Positions 17,316 through 27,200 of a DNA stretch of 64,000 nt are shown here, piece by piece. The translations under genes were made by a program, and so were the position numbers. Numbering within the stretch: position 1 is the stretch's first letter; each line of letters begins with the position of its first letter. The notes beneath the pieces are model-generated. The model ran no database searches. It saw only the letters and a list, made by a program, of their open reading frames with translations, and was not told where the DNA came from. Source of the stretch: Sorangium cellulosum So0157-2 (GTDB lineage: Bacteria > Myxococcota_A > Polyangia > Polyangiales > Polyangiaceae); assembly GCF_000418325.1 (NCBI RefSeq), contig NC_021658.1, positions 8,136,001-8,200,000 on the forward strand. Direction: 5' to 3'.

Positions 17316-18314
17316 TCAGATCGCGTACTCGCGGGGCCGGTAATCGGCGAGGTGCCGCTCGATGTACGCGTACGTGCGCGCGAGCCCCTCCTCGAGCGGC
17401 ACGCGGGGCACGTAGCCGACGAGCTCCGCGGCGCGGCGGAAGTCGGCGAGCAGCACCATGACCTCGCTCGCGTCGGGGCGCACCCGGGCCTCGTCCGTCA
17501 CGAGCTCCGCGCGCTTGCCGGTCACCTCGAAGACGAGCCGGACGAGATCGCCGATGGAGATGGCGCGCCCGCTCCCCACGTTGAGCGTCTGCCCCACGGC
17601 CCGCGCGCTCGAGCCGACGAGGAGGAAGCCCGCGACGGTGTCGGTCACGAAGTTGAGGTCCCGCACGGGCGCGGTGCTCCCGATGCGGATCGCGGCGCTG
17701 CCGGCGGCGAGCTGCTGCATGACGCTCGGGATGATCGCGCGCGAGGACTGCCGCGGGCCGTAGGTGTTGAACGGCCGGATGGTCGCGACCTCGAGGCCGA
17801 AGGAGAGGTGGTAGCTCTCGGCGAGCTTGTCGGCGCCGATCTTCGTGGCCGAGTACGGGGACTGGCCGGTCAGGGGGTGGGCCTCGTCGATGGGCGTGTA
17901 GCGCGCGGTGCCGTAGGTCTCGCTCGTCGAGGTGTGGACCACGCGCGCGCCGTGCTCGCGCGCCGCCTCGAGGACGTTCAGCGTGCCCTGCACGTTCGTC
18001 GCCACGTACTGCTGCGGGGCCACGTACGAGTACGGGATCCCGATCAGGGCCGCGAGGTGGAACACGACGTCGGCGCCGCGCACGAGCGACCGGACCGCGC
18101 CCGCGTCCTCGACGTTGCCGGGGACGACCTCCACCTGCGCGAGGGCGTCCTCGGGGAGCCGATCGAGGTGCCCGCGCCGCGAGCCCGACGTGTACCGGAC
18201 GAGCGCCCGCACGCGCGCGCCCTCCCGGACCAGCGCCTCGACGAGGTGGCTGCCGATGAACCCGCCGGCGCCGGTCACGACGACGCGCTTGCCGCGATAG
18301 AAGCCTTCGCTCAC
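17316..18314 (-). CDS. NAD-dependent sugar epimerase/dehydratase (extended SDR)
   Basis: A 332-residue extended short-chain dehydrogenase. GTG start at 18314 (VSEGFYRGKRVVVTG) chosen because longer in-frame sequence is Arg-rich. The Rossmann motif GAGGFIGSH is near residue 15; then LAALIGIPYSY, the catalytic Thr/Ser (VHTSTSETYG), YSATKIGADK (Tyr and Lys) and RPFNTYGPRQ follow. The last segment is typical of NDP-sugar 4,6-dehydratases and 4-epimerases. It resembles LegB-type dehydratases next to LegC-type aminotransferases, but the nonulosonate synthase genes are absent here. Confidence 0.88.
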   Translation of the reverse strand: MSEGFYRGKRVVVTGAGGFIGSHLVEALVREGARVRALVRYTSGSRRGHLDRLPEDALAQVEVVPGNVEDAGAVRSLVRGADVVFHLAALIGIPYSYVAPQQYVATNVQGTLNVLEAAREHGARVVHTSTSETYGTARYTPIDEAHPLTGQSPYSATKIGADKLAESYHLSFGLEVATIRPFNTYGPRQSSRAIIPSVMQQLAAGSAAIRIGSTAPVRDLNFVTDTVAGFLLVGSSARAVGQTLNVGSGRAISIGDLVRLVFEVTGKRAELVTDEARVRPDASEVMVLLADFRRAAELVGYVPRVPLEEGLARTYAYIERHLADYRPREYAI

Positions 18315-18473
18315 GGCGCGTCCGTGGCCCCTGCGGGTGCGCGCGTCAAGCGCGTACCGAGGCGGCGCGCCGGTTCGAGCCCGGCGGCGCGGCACGGCGG
18401 CCTGCGCGGCGCCGCCGGGCAGCGCCGCCGCGGCGCACCGCGCGGGGCTCGCCGCCCGGCGGGGCGGCCGCGA

Positions 18474-18905
18474 TCACTGGATCTGGATCTGGTCGGTGGG
18501 CGTGTTGCCCGCCCCCTCGGTCGTGCCGAGCTCGCGGTGCACGCAGAGCCCCTGCTTGCAGTAGGACTGCGGCGGGCTCTTGCAGTCGACCTTCGGCTCC
18601 TCGCACTTGCCCGTCTTGTAGCTGTCCGCGATGGGCTTGATCTTGTCGAAGGTCGCATTGCTGATGGGCTTCGCGCAGCCCGGCCACTCGCTCTGGCGGC
18701 AGTCGGCGTCCGTGTTGCAGTGCTGCGCCTTGTTCACCATCTCGAAGGCGTCGCCGCGGAGCTTGTCGCACTCCTTCGGTTCCATCTTGCTCTCGCAACC
18801 GGCGAGCAGCGCGAGCAGGAGCAGGCCCCCGGCCAGGCGGAGCGGGGTTCGAGATCGGGAGGAGGCCGTTCCAGGCCGCCCCCTTCGAGAAGCACACGCG
18901 ATCAT
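18474..18905 (-). CDS. Small cysteine-rich lipoprotein
   Basis: A 143-residue secreted lipoprotein with a basic N-terminus, hydrophobic core LAGGLLLLALLAGC (lipobox) and a mature part with eight or more cysteines (KECDKLR, HCNTDADCRQSEWPGC, GKCEEPKVDC, SYCKQGLCVH) that should form disulfides. Asp-Ala-Asp-Cys motifs are common in myxobacterial secreted lipoproteins. It ends TPTDQIQIQ. ATG at 18905 preceded by GGGAGAACCCTGA. Function unknown. Confidence 0.75.
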   Translation of the reverse strand: MIACASRRGRPGTASSRSRTPLRLAGGLLLLALLAGCESKMEPKECDKLRGDAFEMVNKAQHCNTDADCRQSEWPGCAKPISNATFDKIKPIADSYKTGKCEEPKVDCKSPPQSYCKQGLCVHRELGTTEGAGNTPTDQIQIQ

Positions 18906-19017
18906 TCAGGGTTCTCCCGGTCAAGATCGCCCTTCCGCGCCGGAAGGGGAGCGGCTTGCGCCGGGCCCCTTCGTATCACGGCTGGATTCGGACGCGCAGC
19001 TGGCGTAGCCCGTCGGC

Positions 19018-19878
19018 ATGGATCGTCCTCTAGAAGGCTCCGGGGCCGGCGGCGCGGCGCACGGCGGCTCCGGCGCGGCTGGCCGGAGCTCCTTGCGGGT
19101 GCTCACCCTGAACATCTGGAACCGCCACGACCCCTGGGAGGCGCGCCTCGCCCTCATCCGGAAGGGGCTTCGCGAGCTCGATGCCGACGTGGTCGGGCTC
19201 CAGGAGGTGATGTCGTACGAGGGCCGGTCGCTGGCCGACGACATCGCCGAGGGGCTCGGCTACGAGATCGCGTTCGGCGCGGCGCACGACCTCGGCGGCG
19301 GCGTGCTCTTCGGCAACGCGGTGCTGTCGCGCTGGCCGATCGGGCGGAGCCAGGCGTTCCCCCTGCCCACGGGCGAGACCGACGAGAAGCGCTCGATCCT
19401 GCTCGCCGAGCTCGCGTCGCCGCGCGGCGTGATCCCGTTCTTCGTCACCCACCTGAACTGGAAGTTCCACCACGGCGTCGTGCGCGAGGCGCAGGTCGCG
19501 GCCGTGGCCGAGATCGTCATGCGCGAGGCGCCCCTGGCGGGCCTGCCGCCCATCGTGGTCGGCGACTTCAACGCGCAGCCCGAGGCCGCGGAGATCCGGT
19601 TCATGAAGGGGCTGCAGAGCCTGAACCAGAAGAGCGTGTACTTCGCCGACACCTTCGATCAGGTGGGCAAGGGGCCCGGCTTCACCTTCGACCCCGTGCG
19701 GAACCCGTTCGCGGCCATCACGAACGAGTACCCGCGCCGCATCGACTACATCTTCGTCCGCGGCCCGAACGAGCAGGGGCGCGGCAAGCCGCTCGCGTCG
19801 CGGGTCGTCTTCGAGGAGCTCGAGGACGGCGTCGCCGCCTCGGATCACTACGGGGTGCTGTCGGAGATCTCGATCTAG
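19018..19878 (+). CDS. Endonuclease/exonuclease/phosphatase family protein
   Basis: A 286-residue enzyme of the DNase I-like EEP superfamily. Visible motifs are VLTLNIWN, VVGLQEVM (metal-binding Glu), FVTHLNWKFHH (catalytic His region), VVGDFNAQPEA (Asp/Asn), RRIDYIFVRG and SDHYGVL (catalytic Asp-His). The set of active-site residues is complete. Members hydrolyse phosphodiesters or phosphomonoesters in nucleic acids, inositol phosphates or sphingomyelin. No signal peptide is seen, only a Gly/Ala-rich N-terminus of 25 residues. About 100 bp separate it from the cysteine synthase gene. Confidence 0.88.
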   Translation: MDRPLEGSGAGGAAHGGSGAAGRSSLRVLTLNIWNRHDPWEARLALIRKGLRELDADVVGLQEVMSYEGRSLADDIAEGLGYEIAFGAAHDLGGGVLFGNAVLSRWPIGRSQAFPLPTGETDEKRSILLAELASPRGVIPFFVTHLNWKFHHGVVREAQVAAVAEIVMREAPLAGLPPIVVGDFNAQPEAAEIRFMKGLQSLNQKSVYFADTFDQVGKGPGFTFDPVRNPFAAITNEYPRRIDYIFVRGPNEQGRGKPLASRVVFEELEDGVAASDHYGVLSEISI

Positions 19879-19978
19879 CGACGCGCGCGCCAGCGATCCC
19901 TGGCTGGATTTCCGGGGCACGGCGCGCGTCGGGGCCCGGGCTCCTCGAGGATGCCCTGTTCACGTGTACACTGGCGTC

Positions 19979-20974
19979 ATGTCGTCCCCTCGAGCCCCGG
20001 GCGGCGGCCCGCCGAGCCCGCCCGACGCTCCCGGCGAGCGCTCGGCTCCCTCGCCCGCTGCCCCCGTACGCGTCGGCCCGGTCGTGCCGGACGCGCTGTC
20101 GCTCATCGGCGGCACGCCGCTCGTCCGCCTCGCCCGGATCTCGCCCGATGGGGGCGGCGTCATCTACGGCAAGCTCGAGTCGATGAACCCGGGCGGCAGC
20201 GTCAAGGACAGGGCCGCGCTCGGCATGGTGCTCTGCGCCGAGCGCGAAGGGGCCCTCGGGAGAGGGTCGACCATCATCGAGGCGACGAGCGGCAACACCG
20301 GGATCAGCCTCGCGATGATCGCCGCCGTGCGCGGCTACCGCTGCGTGGTGGTCATGCCCGAGGACATGAGCGTCGAGCGCCGGCACATCCTCCGCGCGTA
20401 CGGCGCCGAGATCGTCCTCACGCCCGAGGGCCAGGGCATGACCGGCGCGGTCGCCCGCGCGGTCGAGATCTGCCAGGCGACCCCCGGGGCCTGGATGAGC
20501 CAGCAGTTCCAGAACCCGGCGAACCCCGGCGCGCACGCGCGCGCCACGGGCATCGAGATCCTCGAGCAGACCGGCGGCGACATCGCGGCGTTCGTCGCCG
20601 GCGTGGGCACCGGCGGCACCCTGACCGGCTGCGGGCGCGTGCTCCGGGATCGGCTCGGCAGCGCGGTCCGCATCTGCGCCGTCGAGCCGGCGAAGAGCGC
20701 CGTGCTCTCGGGCCGAGGCCCCGGCGCCCACGGCATCCAGGGCCTCGGCCCCGGCTTCGTGCCGGCGATCCTCGAGCGCTCGCTGATCGACGAGATCCTC
20801 ACCGTGACCGAGGCGGGCGCGTCCCGCATGGTGCGGCGGCTCGCCCGCGAGGAGGGCCTCCTCGTCGGGCCGAGCTCGGGCGCCAACGTCCACGCCGCCG
20901 TGGAGATCGCGCGCAAGGTGCACGGCACGATCGTGACCGTCCTGCCCGACTCGGGGGAGCGCTACCTGCTCTGA
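19979..20974 (+). CDS. Cysteine synthase / PLP-dependent beta-replacing enzyme
   Basis: A 331-residue fold-type II PLP enzyme. Start at the ATG (19979) reading MSSPRAPGGG; a GTG 15 bp upstream is less likely. The PLP lysine is K76 (MNPGGSVKDRA), the substrate loop is S104-GNTG, and GVGTGGTLTG binds the cofactor phosphate. It should condense O-acetyl- or O-phosphoserine with sulfide to give cysteine, though cystathionine beta-synthase-like use is possible. A 35-residue Pro-rich N-terminal extension is unusual for CysK/CysM. It stands alone and overlaps the convergent NuoM-like gene by 13 bp. Confidence 0.9.
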   Translation: MSSPRAPGGGPPSPPDAPGERSAPSPAAPVRVGPVVPDALSLIGGTPLVRLARISPDGGGVIYGKLESMNPGGSVKDRAALGMVLCAEREGALGRGSTIIEATSGNTGISLAMIAAVRGYRCVVVMPEDMSVERRHILRAYGAEIVLTPEGQGMTGAVARAVEICQATPGAWMSQQFQNPANPGAHARATGIEILEQTGGDIAAFVAGVGTGGTLTGCGRVLRDRLGSAVRICAVEPAKSAVLSGRGPGAHGIQGLGPGFVPAILERSLIDEILTVTEAGASRMVRRLAREEGLLVGPSSGANVHAAVEIARKVHGTIVTVLPDSGERYLL

Positions 20975-22566
20975 GCCGCGCCCGGCCCCGGCGCGCGCCG
21001 CGCGCCCGCGAGGCCCACCGCGACGCCCGCCCCCGCGGACGCGGAGCCCAGGCCAGGATCGGCGACGGCGCGGCGGCTCGCCGCCGCCGAGGCGCGCGCC
21101 GCCGCGGCGTGGGCGACGCCGTGGAGGACCTGGTCGACCATCGGCTCGTGCAGCGCGAGCAGCCGCCCCGGCGCGACGCCGAGCACCACGGTGAGCGCCA
21201 CCGTCGCCAGCAAGAACGCCCGCTCGCGGAACAGGAGCGCCTCCACCGAGGCGCCCTGCAGGTGGCGCCGCAGCGGGCCCAGGAAGGCGCGCTGGAACGC
21301 GCGGAACAGCGTGATCCCGTTGAGCGCCGCCGCCGTCAGCGCCAGCACCGAGAGCACGGGGTGGACGTGCAAGATCCCATGCAGGAGCAGGTCCTCGCTC
21401 ACGAACGAGAGCGCCCCGGGCATGCCGATCGCCGCGCACGCGAGCAGGAAGAAGAAGGCGGCCATGCGCGGCGTCCGGGCCGCGAGGCCGCCGAGCGCCC
21501 GCGTGTCGGCCGTGCCGGCGCGCGCCTCCAGCGCTCCGATGACCATCGCGAGCCCGGTGAGCGCGATCGACGAGGCGACGCTCTGGAGGAGCGCGCCGCT
21601 CACGCTCTCCCGGCTCAGCGAGGCGAGCCCGAGGAGCACGAGCCCCTTCTGGCTCGCCACGAGGTAGCCGTGCATCCGGCGCAGATCGGTCTGGACGAGC
21701 GCGAGCACGGCGCCGTGCAGGGCGCTGACCAGGCCGAGGACGGCGAGGATGGGCATGCCCTCGGCGCAGCCCGCGGGCAGGAGCGCCGCCCCGACGCGCA
21801 GGAGCACGCAGACGCCGACCTGCATCTCGGCGAGCAGGACGGTGACGCCGAGCGGCCCGCGCTCGAGCAGCACGGGCAGCCAGCCGTGGAACGGCACGGC
21901 GGCCATGCGCATCAGCACGGCGATCCCGACGAGCGCGAAGAGCGGCGACTGCCACGCCTCGGGGACGCCGGCGCGGGCGATCTCCTCGATGTCGAACGGC
22001 AGGGCCGCGCCGCGGCGCGCGGCGAGCGCGGCCATCGCGCCGATCGCCAGGGCGAGCGGCGCCGTGCCGCCCAGCAGGAAGATGCGGCAGGTGCGCCGGA
22101 GGAGCGGGTCCAGGGCGCCGCCCTTCCTGGCGATCAGGCGCTCGATCGGCACGAGCGCGGCGATCCACGCCGCCGCGAGCACCGCGAGGTCGAGCGCGCA
22201 GAAGACGCCGAGGATGGCGCTCCCGGTGGCGAGCAGCGCGGTGGCGGCCGGCCGATCGACCGCGACGCGCGGGCCCGCGGCGACCAGGGCGAGCAGGACG
22301 AAGCCGAGCAGCGGGAGCAGGGCGATGGTGTAGCCGTCGACGCCGAGCCGGAGGCGCGCGCCGAGGAGCGGCAGGGCGGGCCCCCCGGCGGCGAGCGCGA
22401 CGCCGGCGCGCGAGAGCGCGAGCGGCGCGAGCGAGAGGAGCAGGGTGAGCGCCGCGCCGACGACGGCCGCGCGGCGCGCGCCCTCGTCGCTGCGCGCCCG
22501 GGAGGCGAAGAGCGCCGCGACCGCCGGCGTGAGGACGAGCGCCCCGAGGAGCGGAAAGGCGCTCAC
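20962..22566 (-). CDS. NuoM-like proton-conducting membrane subunit of Dab locus
   Basis: A 534-residue polytopic membrane protein of the Mrp/NuoL/M/N family (proton-translocating complex I type). Multiple helices surround ERLIARKGGALDPLLRR, LMRMAAVPFHGWLPVLLERGP and LRRMHGYLVASQKGLVLLG. The start is GTG 22566 with AAGGGAGCGCGG upstream; its GTGA would overlap the ancestral stop of DabB by 4 bp. In the present sequence the frame is also open upstream through the 9-bp array into DabB, so it may be made as part of an 1105-residue fusion. Probable role: a second proton-coupling subunit beside DabB in bicarbonate/CO2 capture. It converges on the cysteine synthase gene. Confidence 0.75.
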   Translation of the reverse strand: MSAFPLLGALVLTPAVAALFASRARSDEGARRAAVVGAALTLLLSLAPLALSRAGVALAAGGPALPLLGARLRLGVDGYTIALLPLLGFVLLALVAAGPRVAVDRPAATALLATGSAILGVFCALDLAVLAAAWIAALVPIERLIARKGGALDPLLRRTCRIFLLGGTAPLALAIGAMAALAARRGAALPFDIEEIARAGVPEAWQSPLFALVGIAVLMRMAAVPFHGWLPVLLERGPLGVTVLLAEMQVGVCVLLRVGAALLPAGCAEGMPILAVLGLVSALHGAVLALVQTDLRRMHGYLVASQKGLVLLGLASLSRESVSGALLQSVASSIALTGLAMVIGALEARAGTADTRALGGLAARTPRMAAFFFLLACAAIGMPGALSFVSEDLLLHGILHVHPVLSVLALTAAALNGITLFRAFQRAFLGPLRRHLQGASVEALLFRERAFLLATVALTVVLGVAPGRLLALHEPMVDQVLHGVAHAAAARASAAASRRAVADPGLGSASAGAGVAVGLAGARRAPGPGAAQSR

Positions 22567-24279
22567 GTCCGCGCTCCCTTCCGGTCGCTCGCGGCGGGCT
22601 CGAACACCATCGCGCGCTCGGGCGCGTCGGGCGCGTCGGGCGCGTCGGGCGCGTCGGGCGCGTCGGGCGCGTCGGGCGCGTCGGGCGCGTCGGGCGCGTC
22701 GGGCGCGTCGGGCGCGTCGGGCGCGTCGGGCGCGTCGGGCGCGTCGGGCGCGTCGGGCGCGTCGGGCGCGTCGGGCGCGTCGGGCGCGTCGGGCGCGTCG
22801 GGCGCGTCGGGCGCGTCGGGCGCGTCGGGCGCGTCGGGCGCGTCGGGCGCGTCGGGCGCGTCGGGCGCGTCGGGCGCGTCGGGCGCGTCGGGCGCGTCGG
22901 GCGCGTCGGGCGCGTCGGGCGCGTCGGGCGCGTCGGGCGCGTGCGCGCTCGGGCCAGCCGCTCAGCGCCGCCACCCACCGCCGCTCGATCCGGTCGAGCA
23001 CGCGCCCGAGGCGCATCAGCGGCGCGGCGACGAGCCGCTCCTGGAGCGCCTCGAGGTGGAAGCGATCGAGCGCGAGCCAGTACGCGCGCCGCACGAGCGC
23101 CGCCGGCAGCGCGCGGGCGGCGAGCCCGAGGGGCGGCAGCGGCTCGCCGGCGTGCGCGGCCCGGATCTCCTGCGCGTCGCGGAGCGCCGACGGGGCGCGC
23201 AGCATCTGGAGGCAGCGCAGGCACGCGTGCGCGAACAGGTGGACGAGCGCGAGCCAGTAGAGCCCGAGCCCGATCTCCACGAACATGAGCCCCACCTGCG
23301 TCATCGTCGCGTGCGCCAGGGCGCTCTTCACGTCGGCCTGCACGCGCCCCACCATCGTGCCGTAGACGGCCGTCGCCGCCCCGACGCAGGCGATCACCGC
23401 GCTCGCGGCCGGCGAGCGCTGGAGCAGCGGGGCCACGCGCAGCATCAGGTACACCCCCGCGTGCACCGAGATCGCGCCGTAGAAGAGCGCGCTCGACGGC
23501 GTCGGCCCCTCCATGGCCCGCGGCAGCCAGCTCCCCAGCGGGAACTGCGCGCTCTTGCCCATGGCGGCGAGGAACAGGCACAGCGCGAGCGCGGTGGCGG
23601 CGCCGGGGCCGAGCGACGCCGCGGCCCCGGGCCAGGGGGCGCCGCCGAACACCTCGCCCCACTGCGAGGAGTGGGCCAGATCGTGCATGAGCACCGCGCC
23701 CCCGAGCAGCCCGACGTCGCAGAGCCGGTAGGTGATGTAGACGCGCACCGCGGCGCGCGGCGGCGCCTCGCGCTCGTGGAAGAAGGCCACGAGCAGCACG
23801 CTCGTCGCGCCGACGAGCTCCCAGCCGGCGAAGAGCAGATCGACGGTGCCCGCCGACACGAGCGCGAGCATGCCCGTCGAGAACAGCGCGAGGAGCAGGA
23901 AGAACCGCGCGAACCCCGGCTCGCGGTGCAGGTACGCCACCGAGAACCGGCCGACCGTGAGCGCGATCAGCGAGACGAGCACCATCATGGTCGCCGACAG
24001 CCGATCGACGAGCAGGACGAGCTCGAACGCGTAGCTCCTGGTCTCGAACCAGTGGCCGAGCTTCACCGGGACGAACGCGTAGGGCGCCGCGACGGCCGAG
24101 CCCCAGATCGCCAGCGACGCCGCGAGCGAGACCGAGAGCGCGGACAGCACGGCGCGCGACACGACGCGCTCGCTCGGCGTGCGGAGGAGGAGCAGGTAGG
24201 CCCCGAGCGCGGCGAAGGCCGCCGCCGGGGAGAGCACAGCGAGCGCGGCGAGCTCGCCGAGCAGCACGTCAGACAGCAT
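22563..24279 (-). CDS. dabB: DabB-like (NuoL-family) proton-conducting subunit, 3' end altered by repeat array
   Basis: A NuoL/ND5-family membrane protein. It starts MLSDVLLGELAALAVL at 24279, overlapping the DabA stop by 11 bp. Diagnostic segments are FAGWELVGATSVLLVAFF (complex I Glu helix), GKSAQFPLGSWLPRAMEGPTP (Lys helix) and ADVKSALAHATMTQVGL. Its partner is DabA, and together they form an energy-coupled inorganic carbon pump. The protein proper ends near RWVAALSGWPERA. Deleting the 331 bp between two CCCGAGCGCGC copies that flank the array would give a clean end, PERAMVFEPAASDRKGART, with a stop at 22563. As sequenced, the frame instead reads about 108 Arg/Ala residues and enters the NuoM-like gene. 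Confidence 0.8.
22618..22942. repeat. 9-bp minisatellite, 36 perfect copies
   Basis: TCGGGCGCG repeated 36 times without a single mismatch (22618-22941, plus the first base of a 37th). It lies at the DabB/NuoM junction. It is flanked on both sides by the 11-mer GCGCGCTCGGG (22612-22622 and 22943-22953). Each unit encodes three residues, so changes in copy number keep the frame (Arg-Ala-Arg in the fused frame). The 331-bp offset between the flanking 11-mers is not divisible by 3. Perfect identity suggests recent or ongoing expansion. Confidence 0.97.
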
Positions 24280-27200
24280 GGTGGGCGACCTCGCGTGGCC
24301 GCGTGGACGCGGCGCGGATGAGCGCAGGCGGGACGAAGCCGGACCTCCCGGCGTACCAGTCGGCGGAGCGCTGGACCTCGGGCAAAGGGTCGTCCGGGGG
24401 CGAGAACGGCGCGAAGCCGTCCCCCGTGAAATGGGCGATCCGGCGCGTGTCCGGATCGACGCAGGCGAGCTGGATCCAGCCGTTGCAGATGAGCTCGCGG
24501 AGGGCCGGCTGCCGCGCGCAGAGCGCGGCGGCCGTGTCCGTGCTCGCCTCCACGACGACGAGCAGGCGCACCGGCTCGTGGATCTCGATCATCTGCTTCG
24601 GCAGCCCGGTGCGCAGGTCGCTCAGCGATCCCTCCATGACCCCGAGCAGCGAGACCAGGTTGTGCGGCAGCTTGGTGCCGGCGCCGTAACGGCGGTTGTC
24701 GACGCAGGAGAAGTAGTACTCGAGGTTGATCCCCGCCCCGACCGGGCCGACCGCGAGCAGGACACGCTCGAGGATCGCGCCGCTCGGGTCCTGGGTCGGG
24801 TCGTACGAGACGAGGAACGCCCTGCGATCCAGGAACAGCCCGCGGGTGAGCGCGCGGCGGCCGACCACGCAGACGGCGTTGGTCACGTGCCCGAGCTCGG
24901 GCCGGGCCTCGCTGAGGTCGGCGGCGCGCGACTCGACGTGCGCGAGCGCCCGCGCGGGGCCGCCCTCGGCCGGCGCCGACGCGAAGCGACGGCAGCGCTC
25001 GTGCGCGTGCAGCGCGCGCGCGGCGTCCAGGGCGCCGGAGAGCGCCGCGAGCTCGGCGCGGTGCGACGCCGGCGCGAGGTGCCTGTCGTAGAGGACGATC
25101 TCGTCCGTCGTCGTGTTGTTCATGCCGCCGACGAAGCAGGTCCCGTCCGGGATGTCGATCCCCCGGCCGCGGAGCAGGGCGCGGACCTCGGGGTCGTTCG
25201 CCATGGACGCGAACAGCCGCGCGTTCGGGCCGCCGTGACGGCCGCCGCAGGCGCCGCAGTCGTACGCCGACTGGTGCGGGTTGTTCACGCTGGTCGATCC
25301 GTGGCCGAGCACCGCCACGATCGGCGCGAAGCCGCGGGTGAGCCCCATGTTCTCCAGCGTGACGGCCACCCGGGCGGCCTTCTCCGCGGCGGTGAACGGC
25401 CGCCCCGCGCCGGCCGCGGCGGCGCCGGCCGCGGCGGCGCCCTCGTCGTGCGGGCTGAGGAGCCGCGTCGGCACGACCGGGAGCAGGCGCCGCTCGAGCG
25501 CGCGGCGCAGCCGCGCCGTCGCCCGAGGAAACAGGACGCGTCCGACGAGCGGGATCGTGGAGAGCAGGCCGAGGGTCGGCGTGAGGAGCACGCCGCGCGC
25601 CAGGGTGCGCGAGCCGCGCCCGAGCGTGTGCAGGAGCCGCGCCCAGCGCCTGCGGCGGGCCTGCCGTCGGCGGCCCGCCTCCTCCTCGTGCGGCCGCTCG
25701 ACGATCTCGTGCGCCGGCTCCACCCCGACCGGGCAGAGGCTCGCGTGGCCGGCGTCGTCGAGCCCGCGGTAGCGGATCGGCACGCCGAAGAACCCGGCGA
25801 CGCCGAGGGTCTCGTGCCGCGGCGAGAGCTCCTCGAAATGGCGCCGGAGCCCCTCGCAGCGATCGTCGATGCAGAAGGCGACCTGGAAGCGGGGCTCCTT
25901 CACCGCGCGCTCCTCCTCCGGGCGGCGCAGGCTCACGGCGATCCCGTGCAGCGCCTCGACCCGGTGGTGATGCTCGTAGGCCTCGTGCAGGACGCGGCGC
26001 CGCGCGATGGCGTCGAACGCCTCGAGCGCCGACAGCGCCCAGACGCGGTCCGCCACAGGCAGCGGCGCGATCTCGGCGGCCGACAGGCCGGCGAGCTGCG
26101 CGAGCTGGAACAGGCGGAACGGCCGATCGTGGTCGGGCGAGCAGGGCGGCGGCGCCGGCGGCCGCGCGGCGCGCCGGGCGTGCTCGACGAGCCCGGCGAG
26201 GGGCCCCGCGTACCCGAGCCGCCGGCGCGCGACGTCGCGCAGCGCGTACCGGGCGAGGGTCAGGCGGACGGCGAGGTACTCGACAAGCGACGCGGGCGGC
26301 GATCCCGGCGGCCGATCGCTCGGGGTGTGCTCGAGGCGGTGGATCATGCCGGCCCAGCCCGGGAGCTCGAGCAGCACGCGGGTCACGTATCCCTCCCAGC
26401 GCTCCTCGGGCACCCCGAGCTCGTCGAGGGCGCGGACCGCGATCGCGGGCGGCGGGATCCCTGCCGCGTCGAGCTGGCGGAGCTCCTCGTCGAGCCCCCG
26501 GAAGGCGGGGGCAGCGAGCCGCGCGCCCTCGATCGCCATGTCGCGGAAGCAGCGCCACAGCCCCTGCGCTCGATCGGGCATCGCCCAGTGCGCGACGCCC
26601 TCGTCGAGGTAGGCGGCGAGGAGCCGGATCAGGAGCGGATCGACGAGCTCGGCCGGATCCTCGCCGGCCAGCGCGAGCAGCAGATCGCGGTGCGACCGGC
26701 CTTCGCCCACGCGGTCGACGAGCGGCGGCTCCGCGGGCGGGGCGGGCGGCAGCTGCACGGCGCGGCACGCGTCCCAGAGCGCGAGCGCGGCGCGCGACTC
26801 CGGATCGAGGCCGCCCTGGTCGCGGAGGCGCGCCGCGGTCTCGGGGCGCGCCTCGAGCCAGCGCTCCGTGCTCTCCAGGATGCGCCAGCGCCGCTCGGCG
26901 GGGACGTCGGCCCGGAGCCGCCGCGTCTCCCCCGCCTCGGCGATGCGCCACGCGAGGCCCGCCGCGGTCTCCGCCTCGATCGGATGGAGCAGCGTGAGCC
27001 GCTCGATCTCGTGCCGGGACAGCGGGCCTCGCCGCTCGTCCGGGAGCGCGGCGAAGCGCGCGGCGAGGGCCGCCTCGAGGTCCTCGCCGCCGATCCGCCC
27101 CGAGGCGATGTGCGCGCGGTAATCCGCCTCCGAGAGGTACGGCTCGGCCTCGAAGACGGCGCTCGCCGCGGCGAGCGCGTCGTGGAACGGCAGGTGTTGG

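Noticed and set aside
22618..22942. Phase-variable on/off switch
   Set aside because: Units are 9 bp, so slippage by whole units never changes frame. Only boundary changes could.
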